Of a stretch of 64,000 nt of DNA, positions 1-8,905 are shown one piece after another. Within the stretch, counting starts at the first letter, position 1, and every line of letters begins with the position of its first letter. Under the pieces are notes generated by a model. It was not told where the DNA came from. It saw only the letters and a list, made by a program, of their open reading frames with translations, and did no database searches. Position numbers and translations under genes: made by a program. Origin of the DNA: Zea mays (Eukaryota; Streptophyta; Magnoliopsida; Poales; Poaceae); assembly GCF_902167145.1 (NCBI RefSeq), contig NC_050099.1, positions 8,198,434-8,262,433 on the forward strand, in the 5' to 3' direction.

Positions 1-619
1 ATAATGTGATGTGAATGATATATATCTTTTGTTTGTTTGGATGGAACAGCAAAAACAAATAAAAAAGGGACATCCTGGTCACTTTGCCGAGTGTAACACT
101 CGGCAAAGGTCGCTTTGCCGAGTGCTATGACCATGGCACTCGGCAAAGAAGGAAACCTGGGAACCGGTAAAGACATCTTTGCCGAGTGCTGACAATGGCA
201 CTCGGCAAAGAAGGAAACCTGGGAACCGGCAAAGATGTCTTTGCCGAGTGCCATTGCCAAGGCACTCGGCAAAGGGACTGGCAATGGGGCCCACTGGAGA
301 GTTCTTTGCCGAGTGCCAGTCCACCAGACACTCGGCAAATAAACCTCCTTTGCCGAGTGTCGCCGTGGCACTCGGCGAAGGATCCGTCACCGTCACTTGG
401 CGCCGTGACGGTGACTTTTCTTTGCCGAGTGCCAAATGGCACTCGGCAAAGTCTTTGCCGAGTGCCCGTCAAAAAGTGCTCGGCAAAGATGTTGTTGCCG
501 ATGTACAGTTCGCCGAGCGTTCTTTGCCGAGTGTTACACTCGGCAAAGCCTTTGCCGAGTGTAAAATAGCCTTTGCCGTGTGTCTCAGACACACGGCAAA
601 GAAGCTGATTCCGGTAGTG
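1..619. mobile_element. CACTA (En/Spm-type) transposon, terminal segment
   Basis: The segment ends at 608-619 with ATTCCGGTAGTG, the reverse complement of a CACTA terminal inverted repeat (CACTACCGGAAT). The interior is packed with short direct and inverted copies of CTTTGCCGAGTG and CACTCGGCAAAG, the subterminal repeats that bind the element's own transposase in this superfamily. Only one end is in the window; the partner terminus lies to the left, so total size and coding content are unknown. The 3-bp target duplication would begin with GTC at 620. The reading frames that run through this region come from the repeats and are not genes. Confidence 0.85.
89..600. repeat. CACTA subterminal repeats (TTTGCCGAGTG / CACTCGGCAAA)
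   Basis: About twenty copies of a 10-12 bp motif alternate in both orientations, many as pairs separated by 5-20 bp that could fold as hairpins. Variants near the terminus change GAGTG to GTGTG (TTTGCCGTGTG, about 571-600). This is the normal subterminal architecture of plant CACTA elements. Confidence 0.9.
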
Positions 620-873
620 GTCCGAGACTACTGCACCATGCTCCATTTTAGAAATTAAAACACCCACGATATATAGGCTGATTATTTTAGAGGCCACGTA
701 TGGAGAACCAAAAAAAAACTTAAATTGGGGGGGAAAGATAGATATTTAGTTATACTAAAACAGAACATGCTGGAAGCATTACACTGAAGAATAACATTAT
801 AGATATTTCGTTGTTGGTGCCCATATTAATTCTAGCAGTATATATTATTCAACCAAGAAATACACGTCTGCCA

Positions 874-1255
874 TCAATATCCCTTTTTGTTGCCAACGTC
901 GCCGGCGATAAGGGTTGCATCTTGTTTGTGACGAAACACGCAGCCGCACCTGGTCGGCGTTTCGCAGTTGCTGCTGACCAACACTTTCCCTTCAGAATAG
1001 GCCATCAGGAAGCATTTGAGACGGGAGATCGCGGCATTGCATCCTGTGTCACATGCGATAGATACCTTCTCATCTGCACACACGCATGCATGCACAGATA
1101 CAACATGTGAACTCACTTCGCAAGCTTCTAACGATTATGGCAAGCACGTACAGAGCAATAATGGGTTGCATATACTCACCGTCCTCGCAAGATGACAGTG
1201 TTGAAGACATTATCACAAGCACAATGCAAAGCGCAGCATGCACGGCAGTCCTCAT
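874..1255 (-). CDS. Small secreted cysteine-rich peptide, copy 1 (two exons)
   Basis: Predicted 91-residue precursor. Exon 1 (1180-1255) encodes a signal peptide beginning MRTAVHAALCIVLVIM and ending near SSC. The intron (1074-1179, 106 bp) has a G/GTGAGT donor and a TGTGTGCAG acceptor. Exon 2 (874-1073) encodes the mature cysteine-rich part. Including the Cys at the end of the signal region, spacing is C-x8-C-x3-C-x8-C-x15-C-x5-C-x-C; C-x3-C and C-x-C recall defensin-like peptides. Splicing is inferred from sequence and supported by the paralogue at 3023-3298, which is colinear with the spliced product and has the same length. A TATA box lies about 50 bp upstream. The family is not firmly recognised: defensin-like/LCR-type is a best guess, and the peptide could be an antimicrobial or a reproductive signalling peptide. 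Confidence 0.65.
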
Positions 1256-1305
1256 CCTGTTGTTGGTCTTGTTGACAAGAGTCTTGTGCGATGACTAAGA
1301 ACAAT

Positions 1306-1314
1306 AATATATAC
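1306..1314 (-). promoter_or_regulatory. TATA box of cysteine-rich peptide copy 1
   Basis: On the minus strand the sequence reads TATATATTA about 50 bp before the ATG at 1255, leaving a short 5' UTR. The corresponding place in copy 2 reads AATAAAATT, a weaker TATA. Confidence 0.5.
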
Positions 1315-1514
1315 CGGTATGTCTAATAGTATGCTTGCTGATGATCTTGGTTTGCTCGTAGTTATATAGAGTCTGAGACACATCTTTAGTGTGAATATTA
1401 ATGTCTGAGAGATACCTTTTTTAAATGGTATTATATCTTGCACCAATATCCATAGATAGGAGCCATAGCTTGGATGTAGATTTGTGATTTAAATCCATGT
1501 ATCCTTTAGCCTTA

Positions 1515-1633
1515 GAGCTACTTTGGGAACCTCAAATCCTCTTCGAGATTGGAGAGGATTGAGGTGGAAATGAACTAATTTCCTCTCCAATCCTCTTCAA
1601 TCCCGAAGGGGATTTGAGTTTCCAAACTAGCTC
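1515..1633. mobile_element. Tourist-like MITE in the promoter region of copy 1
   Basis: A 119-bp foldback element runs from GAGCTACTTTGGGAACC to TTTCCAAACTAGCTC, flanked by TTA at 1512-1514 and 1634-1636. The arms pair over most of their length. The related promoter copy at 2097-2341 has a single TTA at the matching place (about 2232) and no element, which is a natural empty site. TSD and termini indicate the PIF/Harbinger (Tourist) class. It lies roughly 260-380 bp upstream of the copy 1 ATG. Confidence 0.75.
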
Positions 1634-2096
1634 TTAATGTTGTGGTATCCTCGTCACAATGGTCCCCACAAAATAAATTAAGTTTGGACATATATATGGT
1701 TTTGATAAAAAAACGCATCTAAAAACTAGTGTCAGAGATTGGCTGCCTTGATGAGATTGGGATTTCTATGGGCGTTTGGTGCTTGGGTAGCCATCTTTTA
1801 AATGGTATCTAGTTTTAGGGCACTTGTGCATTGGTATGACGACATACTACTGATGAATTTATAGATACGGTTTATACTTCAACAAAAAAATTAGTCGTCA
1901 CTGGATAATTTGACCCGCCTCCGAAAATAGGATCAACAAAAATAAATTTATAACGTTTGCAAATAATTTCCGTGGAACACCAACTTTATAAATAAGGGGC
2001 CTACAATTTTTAGATCACATGATCGTTCCATTTGAAATCGTTTGCTATCTCGTTTTAAAATTCACTTCTTTATTAATTTTCAATTGGCCTCCGATG

Positions 2097-2341
2097 GAAA
2101 TACATCTTTAGTGTGAATATTAATGTCTGAGATACTTTTTTTAAATGGTACTATATCTTTTACCAATATCCATAAATAGGAGCCATAGCTTGGATGTAGA
2201 TTTGTGACTTAAATCTATGTATCCTCTAACATTAATGCTGCGGTATCCTCGTCACAATGGTCACTACGAAATAAATGAAGTTTGGACATATATATGGTTT
2301 TGATATAAAAAACCGCATTTAAAACTAGTGTCAGAGATTGG
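2097..2341 (-). repeat. Extra partial copy of the peptide-gene promoter region
   Basis: This segment closely matches 1377-1745, upstream of peptide copy 1, with the MITE removed. Shared stretches include CTTTAGTGTGAATATTAATG, CATAGCTTGGATGTAGATTT and TTTGGACATATATATGG. A more diverged relative lies at 3411-3800 upstream of copy 2. No peptide coding sequence accompanies this middle copy, so it looks like a truncated duplication. The bases between 1746 and 2096 hold nothing I can identify. Confidence 0.75.
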
Positions 2342-2497
2342 CTGCCGTCGGATAAAGTGGCCAGACACAAAAAAAAAAAAACAGCGCTATCTCTTGTCGA
2401 AGAAAATCAGAGTTGATTTGTCGCCATGGATCGGAGAGCCTTCTACATGCCAAATTTATAGGCACAAGAAATGGTGGTAAGTGGGAGCAGCCGTGGT

Positions 2498-2775
2498 CAG
2501 TGGCGTAAACAGTGGGTGGTCCGGGTGAGCCACGGCATATCCTAAGCCAGCCCACCGGATGACCAGTCCACCAAGATCCATATAAAAAATACTGATATAT
2601 ATTATATTTGCATTCTAATATAAACATTTATAGACTTAAATGTTAAATCTATAGTGTTATATGCTATTTTTATCTTTATATTTTGAACTATATACCAAAT
2701 TATTATATATTATATTAAATTATTTATAAAAAATCTAATGGCATACCTCACGAAAAAATTCTAGCTACGCCACTG
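2498..2775. mobile_element. Small non-autonomous hAT element (278 bp)
   Basis: The ends are CAGTGGCGTAA on the left and, read inward from the right, CAGTGGCGTAG. An identical 8-bp target duplication GCCGTGGT flanks the element at 2490-2497 and 2776-2783. The 8-bp duplication and CAGTGGCG terminus are typical of hAT elements. The interior is AT-rich with no coding potential. Confidence 0.85.
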
Positions 2776-3022
2776 GCCGTGGTAGGTGAGAGAAATGGTG
2801 GAGATATTGGTGGTAGATGAGAGTAACGATGGAGGTCTTTAGTGTATGTTATATAGGTGGATGATGAGAGTAAAACCAATATATATACTAGCGAATCACT
2901 TAAGCCAACCATCAGTGTAAATTAACAGTTTACACATATTTCTTTGTATAGTGATAGTTATTATATATATAGGAACATATCATGCATACATGGGACCGTT
3001 GATTACATCCAATGCAATATAG

Positions 3023-3298
3023 TTATATCGTCGGCGGCGCTTCAACGTTGCCAACAATGACCATGGCTTGATGTTGCTGAGGACGAAATATGCAGCAGCA
3101 CTTCCAAGGCGTTTGGCATCTACTGTTGACTAACATTTTGTGTTCCTGAGCGGCCAGCTGCGCGCACCTCAAATGGCAGAACAATGGGATGCATCCTGCT
3201 AAGCCTATACATATGGTCTCGTCTCCCTGGCAGGATGGGAGTGCTGAAGACATTATCACTGCCACGATGCAAAGTGCAGCATGCACGATTCTCATCAT
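3023..3298 (-). CDS. Small secreted cysteine-rich peptide, copy 2 (intronless)
   Basis: A 91-residue precursor starting MMRIVHAALCIVAVIM, with a signal peptide ending near LPSCQG. An in-frame ATG eight codons upstream (3320-3322) is open, but alignment with copy 1 favours 3298. The mature part has cysteines spaced C-x5-C-x4-C-x3-C-x15-C-x5-C-C-C. The core GC-x8-C-x15-C-x5-C-x-C is shared with copy 1, as are the LV-S stretch and the ETP/QTP motif. The coding sequence runs without interruption across the exact point of the copy 1 intron. Homology continues into the 5' flank, so this is a segmental duplicate and not a retroposed mRNA. Expression is unknown; the TATA region is weaker than in copy 1. 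Confidence 0.65.
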   Translation of the reverse strand: MMRIVHAALCIVAVIMSSALPSCQGDETICIGLAGCIPLFCHLRCAQLAAQEHKMLVNSRCQTPWKCCCIFRPQQHQAMVIVGNVEAPPTI

Positions 3299-3564
3299 AT
3301 TGCTCTTCTTGACGAGTTCCATGGGGCCAAGAACTCAGAGACAATTTTATTGTACTATGTTTATTCTTTGTTTGCTTATAGTTATATAGAGGCTGAGATA
3401 CACCTTAGGCCTATAGAGATTTAAGGTAGCCTCCTATATTAATGTCTAGGGTACCTTTTGGGATATGGTTCTATAACATGTACCAGCAATATTATAAAGA
3501 GGGCACAACTTGGATGTAGATTTCTTTTTCCGTACTTAAATCAACATATATCCTCTAACACTAA

Positions 3565-3738
3565 GGGCTACTTTGGGAACCTCAAATCCCCTTCGGGATT
3601 GGAGAGGATTAAGGTGAAAATGAACTAATTTCCTCTCTAATCCCCTTCAATCCCGAAGGGTATTTGAGTTGATTGGAGGGGACTGAGGGCAACTGATTTT
3701 CCTCCCCCTCGATTCCCTCCCATTCCACCAAACCAGCT
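3565..3738. mobile_element. Tourist-like MITE, diverged, upstream of peptide copy 2
   Basis: It starts GGGCTACTTTGGGAACC after TAA and shares its left 110 bp with the MITE at 1515-1633. An additional right part ends near CCACCAAACCAGC. It occupies the same position in the duplicated promoter as the copy 1 MITE. The right boundary and target duplication are not clear. Confidence 0.55.
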
Positions 3739-3740
3739 GT

Positions 3741-5040
3741 AGTGTTGTGATATCCTTATTAAATTTATGTACCCACTATCATTAATGTTGGCTATCCTCA
3801 TCACAAGGATCACTGTTACATAAATAGTTTTTAGAGGTGTCTTGCTTTTTTTTCAAGCCATGGTCCTCTAAAATTAGTTTGAGACATACAACATTTAAAT
3901 GTCAATAATGTTTATATGCAGCCGATGTTTTCACACATCTCTAGGAATCTGTTTTTTAGGAACGATTTGTATTATGGACCACTGAGATATTCTAGAGGTG
4001 GCTGGTAATAGAGACTAATCTTTGAGCCATGCATGGTAAATTGACAGGTCACTAAAATTATGCGCAGTATAAAGTATAGCTTTTTGTAAAATAAGTCATT
4101 GGAACATGAACTTAACAAACAAGTTATATAGCTTGAGGAGATATAGAACTTTATTTGACAACTTTTTATTCCGAGTCATTTTGTTTCTGAAAAAAGTTTT
4201 AATTGCCCAAATTTTAAAATTAAATTTAAAGTTCTACAAATGACATTTGATGGATATGTGCGCCCTATGCTGAATTTGTTGTACTCAGCCGGATCAAAAA
4301 ATATTCAGTTGAAATTTCTTTCATTTAAACTACATAGGTATTGAAATATCTAACACTTGATTTCTACTCCATCCATCTCAAAAATCAAGGTCTCAAAAGT
4401 TCAAAGTATGTTCTAAATTATAGCGTACATTGTATTGCTCAACAACCACATGCATCTTTTTTTTGCATTTTAGACTCCATCCTTACATGCCATTTAAAGA
4501 CCATCTTACACCCAAAATTGACTGCTAATAATTGGTGGCTGAACTACATGCATGCAAAACTCGATTTTGAATGGTTTTGCATGCTGACCAAGTTACCGGA
4601 CCTGTTTTTTTTGTTTTCTAATTTCAAGGACCCAAATGACACGACATGCAAGTTCGAGGACCACTGTTGTATTTTACTCTTTTGTTTTCTATAAAGAATT
4701 CAAGATAATGGTTCAAGTAGTGTGAAATTAACTGTGAAGACATATTTGATCATTTGATTGTGGGACGCTCCTTATTTAGTATATTTTGTATACCGTAAGA
4801 TGTTCTATTTTTTCTAGGCACTTTGATTCAATACCATCCATGGGAGCCCTGGAGTACATGCATTGATGCACAGGTATCGATGGTGATACATAGGAACATG
4901 GAAGGAGGTGATGTCATAGAAATGCTTTTATGATATTTTTTTATATTGCAAAATTATCTAACGTTGATAGAGCATGAACTATGTACTTCCTATGCAGCAT
5001 GGTTCCATCAGTTTTCTACACCATATAAGCCCATCAATCA
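3741..5040. other. AT-rich intergenic DNA, no feature identified
   Basis: No gene, RNA or complete transposon could be supported. A 117-codon reading frame at 4341-4694 is AT-rich, has no recognisable domain and no duplicate nearby. A short stretch near 4368-4390 (ACTCCATCCATCTCAAAA) resembles a worn Stowaway end, without a partner. Confidence 0.5.
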
Positions 5041-5470
5041 ATACATAGTGGCATAGGTGACGTACCTCCACATGGTATTTTTTATGCTTACTGTCATGAG
5101 GCATCGCTGCAGGATACTAGACATGTTCCACGGGACACACTCAAACTGAACAATGAAAATATGAAACAAATCCACGTGTGTGTGTGATATTGTAAGTGAT
5201 GCCACAGTCGCACCACAAATAATGAGGCATGTGCATGGTAACATGAGCAAGGAGCAATATCCTTAAGAATCACACAACACAACGTGCGCTCACAGCCAAT
5301 CTCTATCTTGCGGCCAAACCGCAGACGCCATCACACATGCGAGTTAGCTTCTAACTAGTGGTCTGCACAGAGAACAAAACTACACCCCCATAGATGCTGC
5401 CATATATGTGGAACAGTGGGGATATATGTGGTTCCTGATGCCTTCTATTTCCATCAGCTTACTTCTTAGA
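5040..5470 (-). pseudogene. Diverged copy (a) of an anonymous duplicated unit
   Basis: Short blocks match the units at 43490-44220 and 46955-47125/63502-64000: GGTTCCTGATGCCTTCTATTT resembles AGTTCCTGACGTCTTCTATTT in copy b, and GCGGCCAAACCGC resembles GCGGCCAAAACACC. On the minus strand a possible reading frame (5094-5282) shares only a CVIL(K/R) block with the frame in copy b. It is strongly decayed and the function is unknown. The homology is visible only in patches and could be coincidental in places. Confidence 0.3.
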
Positions 5471-5534
5471 TTATAGAGAAAATGTATGGTAAATATAGGA
5501 TGTGTCAAGAGGGAGATGATATGTGGCTTTTATA

Positions 5535-5635
5535 AGCTCATGGCTAGTTTGGAAACTTAAATCCCCACCAAGATTATCGGCACTTCACTCAATCCCCGGG
5601 AATCTTGAAGGCGATTTAAGTTTTCGAACTACCTC
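5535..5635. mobile_element. Tourist-like MITE, degenerate
   Basis: Foldback of about 100 bp: CTAGTTTGGAAACTTAAATC on the left pairs with GATTTAAGTTTTCGAACTAC on the right. TAA is present next to both ends. It belongs to the same general family as the elements at 1515 and 3565; exact ends are uncertain. Confidence 0.5.
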
Positions 5636-5718
5636 TAAGAAAGAGTCATTGTTTAACAAGAAGAGGATTGGCAGCTCCGATTCGGTGCTGCATTTCCTCT
5701 CCCATTAATTTTAGTGAT

Positions 5719-6419
5719 TGTGGGAGATAGATATCCTCTGGTTCCTTAAGAACACAGAAACACTTCGTGGTCCGCCTGATGGGCCTCTCGATGGCTTGCC
5801 TAGCAAGACAGACCCTCGGATCACAATCAGACCGTACATGCTCAACCTGAGGAAACAGAGACCGAACATTCGAGTTATGTGCATACCAGAACGCTGATTT
5901 CTTGCGCGAAGAGGTTGCGCACGCCTGAAGGGCTAAACACTCAGCATTAACTCGGCTAAAGAAGCGAGCGAACTCCAGATAAGCAGGAATGCACATCGCG
6001 TTAAAAGAGGATTCAGGTAGAGTTAAATAGTGATCACAACTTGTAAAGGGATTACCCTCTAGTCATCTATATAAAGCTGAGGGGTACCCCTACGAAAGCA
6101 TCTCATCTCGTCACATCCCAGCACCACCTCATAGCTCATTAGCTCTCTCGTAGCAACCACGTGCTACTAGATCGGCAAGAGAACTCATCCTCCACCACCC
6201 TCAGCTCACCTGTAACCCGTGTACACCAGAGAAATTCCAATACACGGCCTCGATAGGAAGTAGGGTGTTACGCATTCTAGTGGTCCGAACCTGTATAAAC
6301 CCTCGTGTGATTTGACGTGCTCCTGCATGTACCATCGAGTCGCAGTTAATAACGTCGTCCTGCTCAAAATCATCACGTGGGGAACATCGTGGTGCACAGT
6401 CAGATCATAAACACCGACA
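5719..6419 (+). mobile_element. Solo LTR, Tat-lineage gypsy, distant relative of the Grande-like LTR
   Basis: About 701 bp from TGTGGGAGATAGATATCC to AAACACCGACA. A TATATAAA box is at 6068-6075 and the motif TAGGGTGTTACGCAT follows near 6267. The same layout is seen in the LTRs at 25163 and 38641, which start TGTGGGGGACAGATATCC, share TAGGGTGTTAC and end ACACC(A/G)ACA. No primer-binding site, internal region or second LTR adjoins it. No clear 5-bp target duplication was found (left flank GTGAT, right flank TTAAT), so it may have arisen by recombination between elements or have decayed flanks. Confidence 0.65.
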
Positions 6420-6880
6420 TTAATGGACATATATTGTTACTAACAGGCGAATGTACTGTAACTCATGCAAAACCATACTAATGATCCTTATCAAGTTATG
6501 TGCAGCAATAGCATTTAAATAATTTTACCAAACACATCGATGAACAGTTGCATATTTGGAGTTCAAGAGGTGCACACTCACTCGTGCAATCTAAACCTCC
6601 CTAAAGTACAATGTTAGCACGCACCTATATACGTAGAAACACAGATCCTTGTAACAGCAGTATAACAAAAAAGCATGTCATGAACCTCGGCATTTCAGCA
6701 ATAGCCAGATGAAAGCAACTAACCTTGTGAACTAACAAGTTATTGATCGAATCATCTACTCATCTTATCTATAGTTTTCTAAGGAAAAGTAAAGGAAACT
6801 AGAAGAGCAACTCCATTATACTCTGAAAATTAAATTGATTCAACCCCACTCTAGAAACCAATTAAGTGGTAGTGAGATGC
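6420..6880. other. Old intergenic DNA flanking Opie-type element A
   Basis: Nothing recognisable. It ends with GATGC (6876-6880), the target sequence duplicated by element A; the sequence resumes at 24980. Confidence 0.5.
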
Positions 6881-8097
6881 TGAGAGCACCTAGAGGGGGG
6901 GGGGTGAATAGGTGATCCTGTAAAACTTGAACTTAATGCCACAAAAACTTGGTTAATCGTTAGCACAGTATTGCCAAGTGGCTAGAGAAGAGTCTTAGCG
7001 AAACACAATATCCACAAGAGAATCAACACAGGTAGACACAGTGGTTTATCCCGTGGTTCGGCCAAGTACAACACTTGCCTACTTCCACGTTGTGGCGTCC
7101 CAACGGACGAGGGTTGCAATCAACCCCTCTCAAGCGGTCCAAAGACCCACTTGAATACCACTGTGTTTGCTTTTCTTTTCTATATCCCGTTCGCGAGGAA
7201 TCTCCACAACTTGGAGTCTCTCAGCTTGCCCTTACAAAGATGTTCACAAAGAAGCACGGAGTAAGGGAGGGATTAGCAACTCACACAAGACACAAAGATC
7301 ACAGCAAATACGCACACACAAGACCCAGACTTAAGCTCAAAAGACTAGCACACTAGAACGGAGATCAAATCACTAGAATGTCGAACAAGTGCGCAAGAAT
7401 GGAGTGTGAGTGATCAAGAGTGCTCAAGGAATGCTTGGTATTCTCCTTCATGCGCCTAGGGGTCCCTTTTATAGCCCCAAGGCAGCTAGGAGCCGTTGAG
7501 AGCAATCCGGGGAGGCAATACTTGCCTTCTGTCGCCTGGCGCACCGGACAGTCCGGTGCACCACCGGACACTGTCCGGTGCGGATCTCCTTCCTTATTTG
7601 GCGAAGCCGACCGTTGGCGCCTGGGAGCCGTTGGCGCACCGGACACTGTCCGGTGCACACCGGACAGTCCGGTGCCCCCTCCCGACCGTTGGCTCGGCCA
7701 CGTGTCTCGCGCGGATCTCGCGGCCGACCGTTGGCTCACCGGACAGTCCAGTGAATTATAGTCGTACACCGCCGTCGAACTCCCGAGAGCAGCAAGTTCG
7801 CCAGAGTCAGCCTGGCGCACCGGACACTGTCCGGTGCACCACCGGACAGTCCGGTGCACCCAGACTGCGCTGACCTCGGCTGAATTTAGCCATCTCTTCT
7901 CCAACTCGATTTTTCCTGTTTCCAGCACTTAGACACAATACATTAGTCCATAAAACAATGTACTAAGTCTAGAAACATACCTTTTGACATGATTTGCACT
8001 TTGTCCACCACTTTGCATAGATTAACACAAAAGCACTTGTGTTGGCACTCAATCACCAAAATATTTAGAAATGGCCCAAGGGCACATTTCCCTTTCA
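6881..8097 (-). repeat. 3' LTR of element A
   Basis: 1217 bp, TGAGAGCACC to CCCTTTCA as read on the plus strand (TGAAAGGG...TGCTCTCA on the coding strand). It contains several palindromic CACCGGAC/GTCCGGTG copies around 7550-7860 and a reversed TATAAAAG near 7467-7474. Confidence 0.9.
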
Positions 8098-8905
8098 ATC
8101 TCCCCTTTTTTGGTGATTTATGCCAACACAACATAAAGCAACTAGAACAAGTGCAATATCAATGCAAATGAAAACTCAATATAGTTTTGATTCATATTTG
8201 GCATATATGGATCACTCTTTGCCACCACTTGGTTTGTTTTTGCAAATCAAACTCAATTTCCTATCTCTAAGTCAAATTCACTTGTAGAGACATAAAGAGA
8301 GGTATTCCAAAATAAATTGATCAAGGATTTAAAAAAAACTCGCCCTTTTTCCCATAATCAACACTTCTCCCCACAAGAGGCCAACTTTTGACAAAAGAGA
8401 CAATAAAAGAGTTTTGACAAACCAAAAGCTCTATTCTACTATTTTCTCTATTCTACTATTTTCAAAATTTCTCAAGTGGTAGCTGATCCAATTATTGCTT
8501 TGGCCTTTATTTTCTCCCCCTTTGGCATCAAGCACCAAAACGGGATCAATTTTGGCCCTTTAACCCCATTGCCTCACCAAAAATCTTCAACTAAGAGTAA
8601 AAGGCAATAAGAGTACTAAGATGAACTTGGAAGAAGTTACTCGTTCATCGGAGTGCAGTGGAAGTCTCGCATGGTCCAAGTTCACCTTTTCCCTTTCAAT
8701 CCACCTTCGAGACTAAATCAGGCAAACTCAAGCACACAGTTAGTCTCAAAGGGTCAAGTTGTAGCACATCTCCCCCTAAATTTGTGCATCACTTGCAAAG
8801 GACTTGTGAGGTCCTGGGGAGTGCATGTACAACTTGAGCACCATAAATAAACAACATAATGCAAAAGGAACATGATCAAAGGCATAAACACATGTATGCT
8901 ATAAA
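8098..8905 (-). other. Post-pol untranslated region of element A with polypurine motifs
   Basis: On the minus strand this region holds repeated AAGGGGGAGA-like polypurine motifs: one abutting the LTR (plus-strand TCTCCCCTTTTTT at 8100), and others at about 8513 and 8771. Multiple polypurine tracts downstream of pol are characteristic of Sireviruses. No env-like gene is present. Confidence 0.7.

Noticed and set aside
79..697. Long overlapping reading frames on both strands near the left edge
   Set aside because: They arise because the CACTA subterminal repeat lacks stops in several frames; the translations are repeats of LCRVP, FAEC or ARQR-like units.
4341..4694. 117-codon plus-strand reading frame
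   Set aside because: AT-rich, no domain, no duplicate, no promoter or splice context; a frame of this length is expected by chance in this region.
5646..6430. Reading frames in 5.6-6.4 kb
   Set aside because: They fall inside the solo LTR and have no protein similarity I can recognise.
7365..7928. 187-codon frame and relatives in the Opie-type LTRs (also near 24.4, 51.5 and 59.2 kb)
   Set aside because: All follow the palindromic repeat blocks, in both orientations, and are byproducts of LTR sequence.
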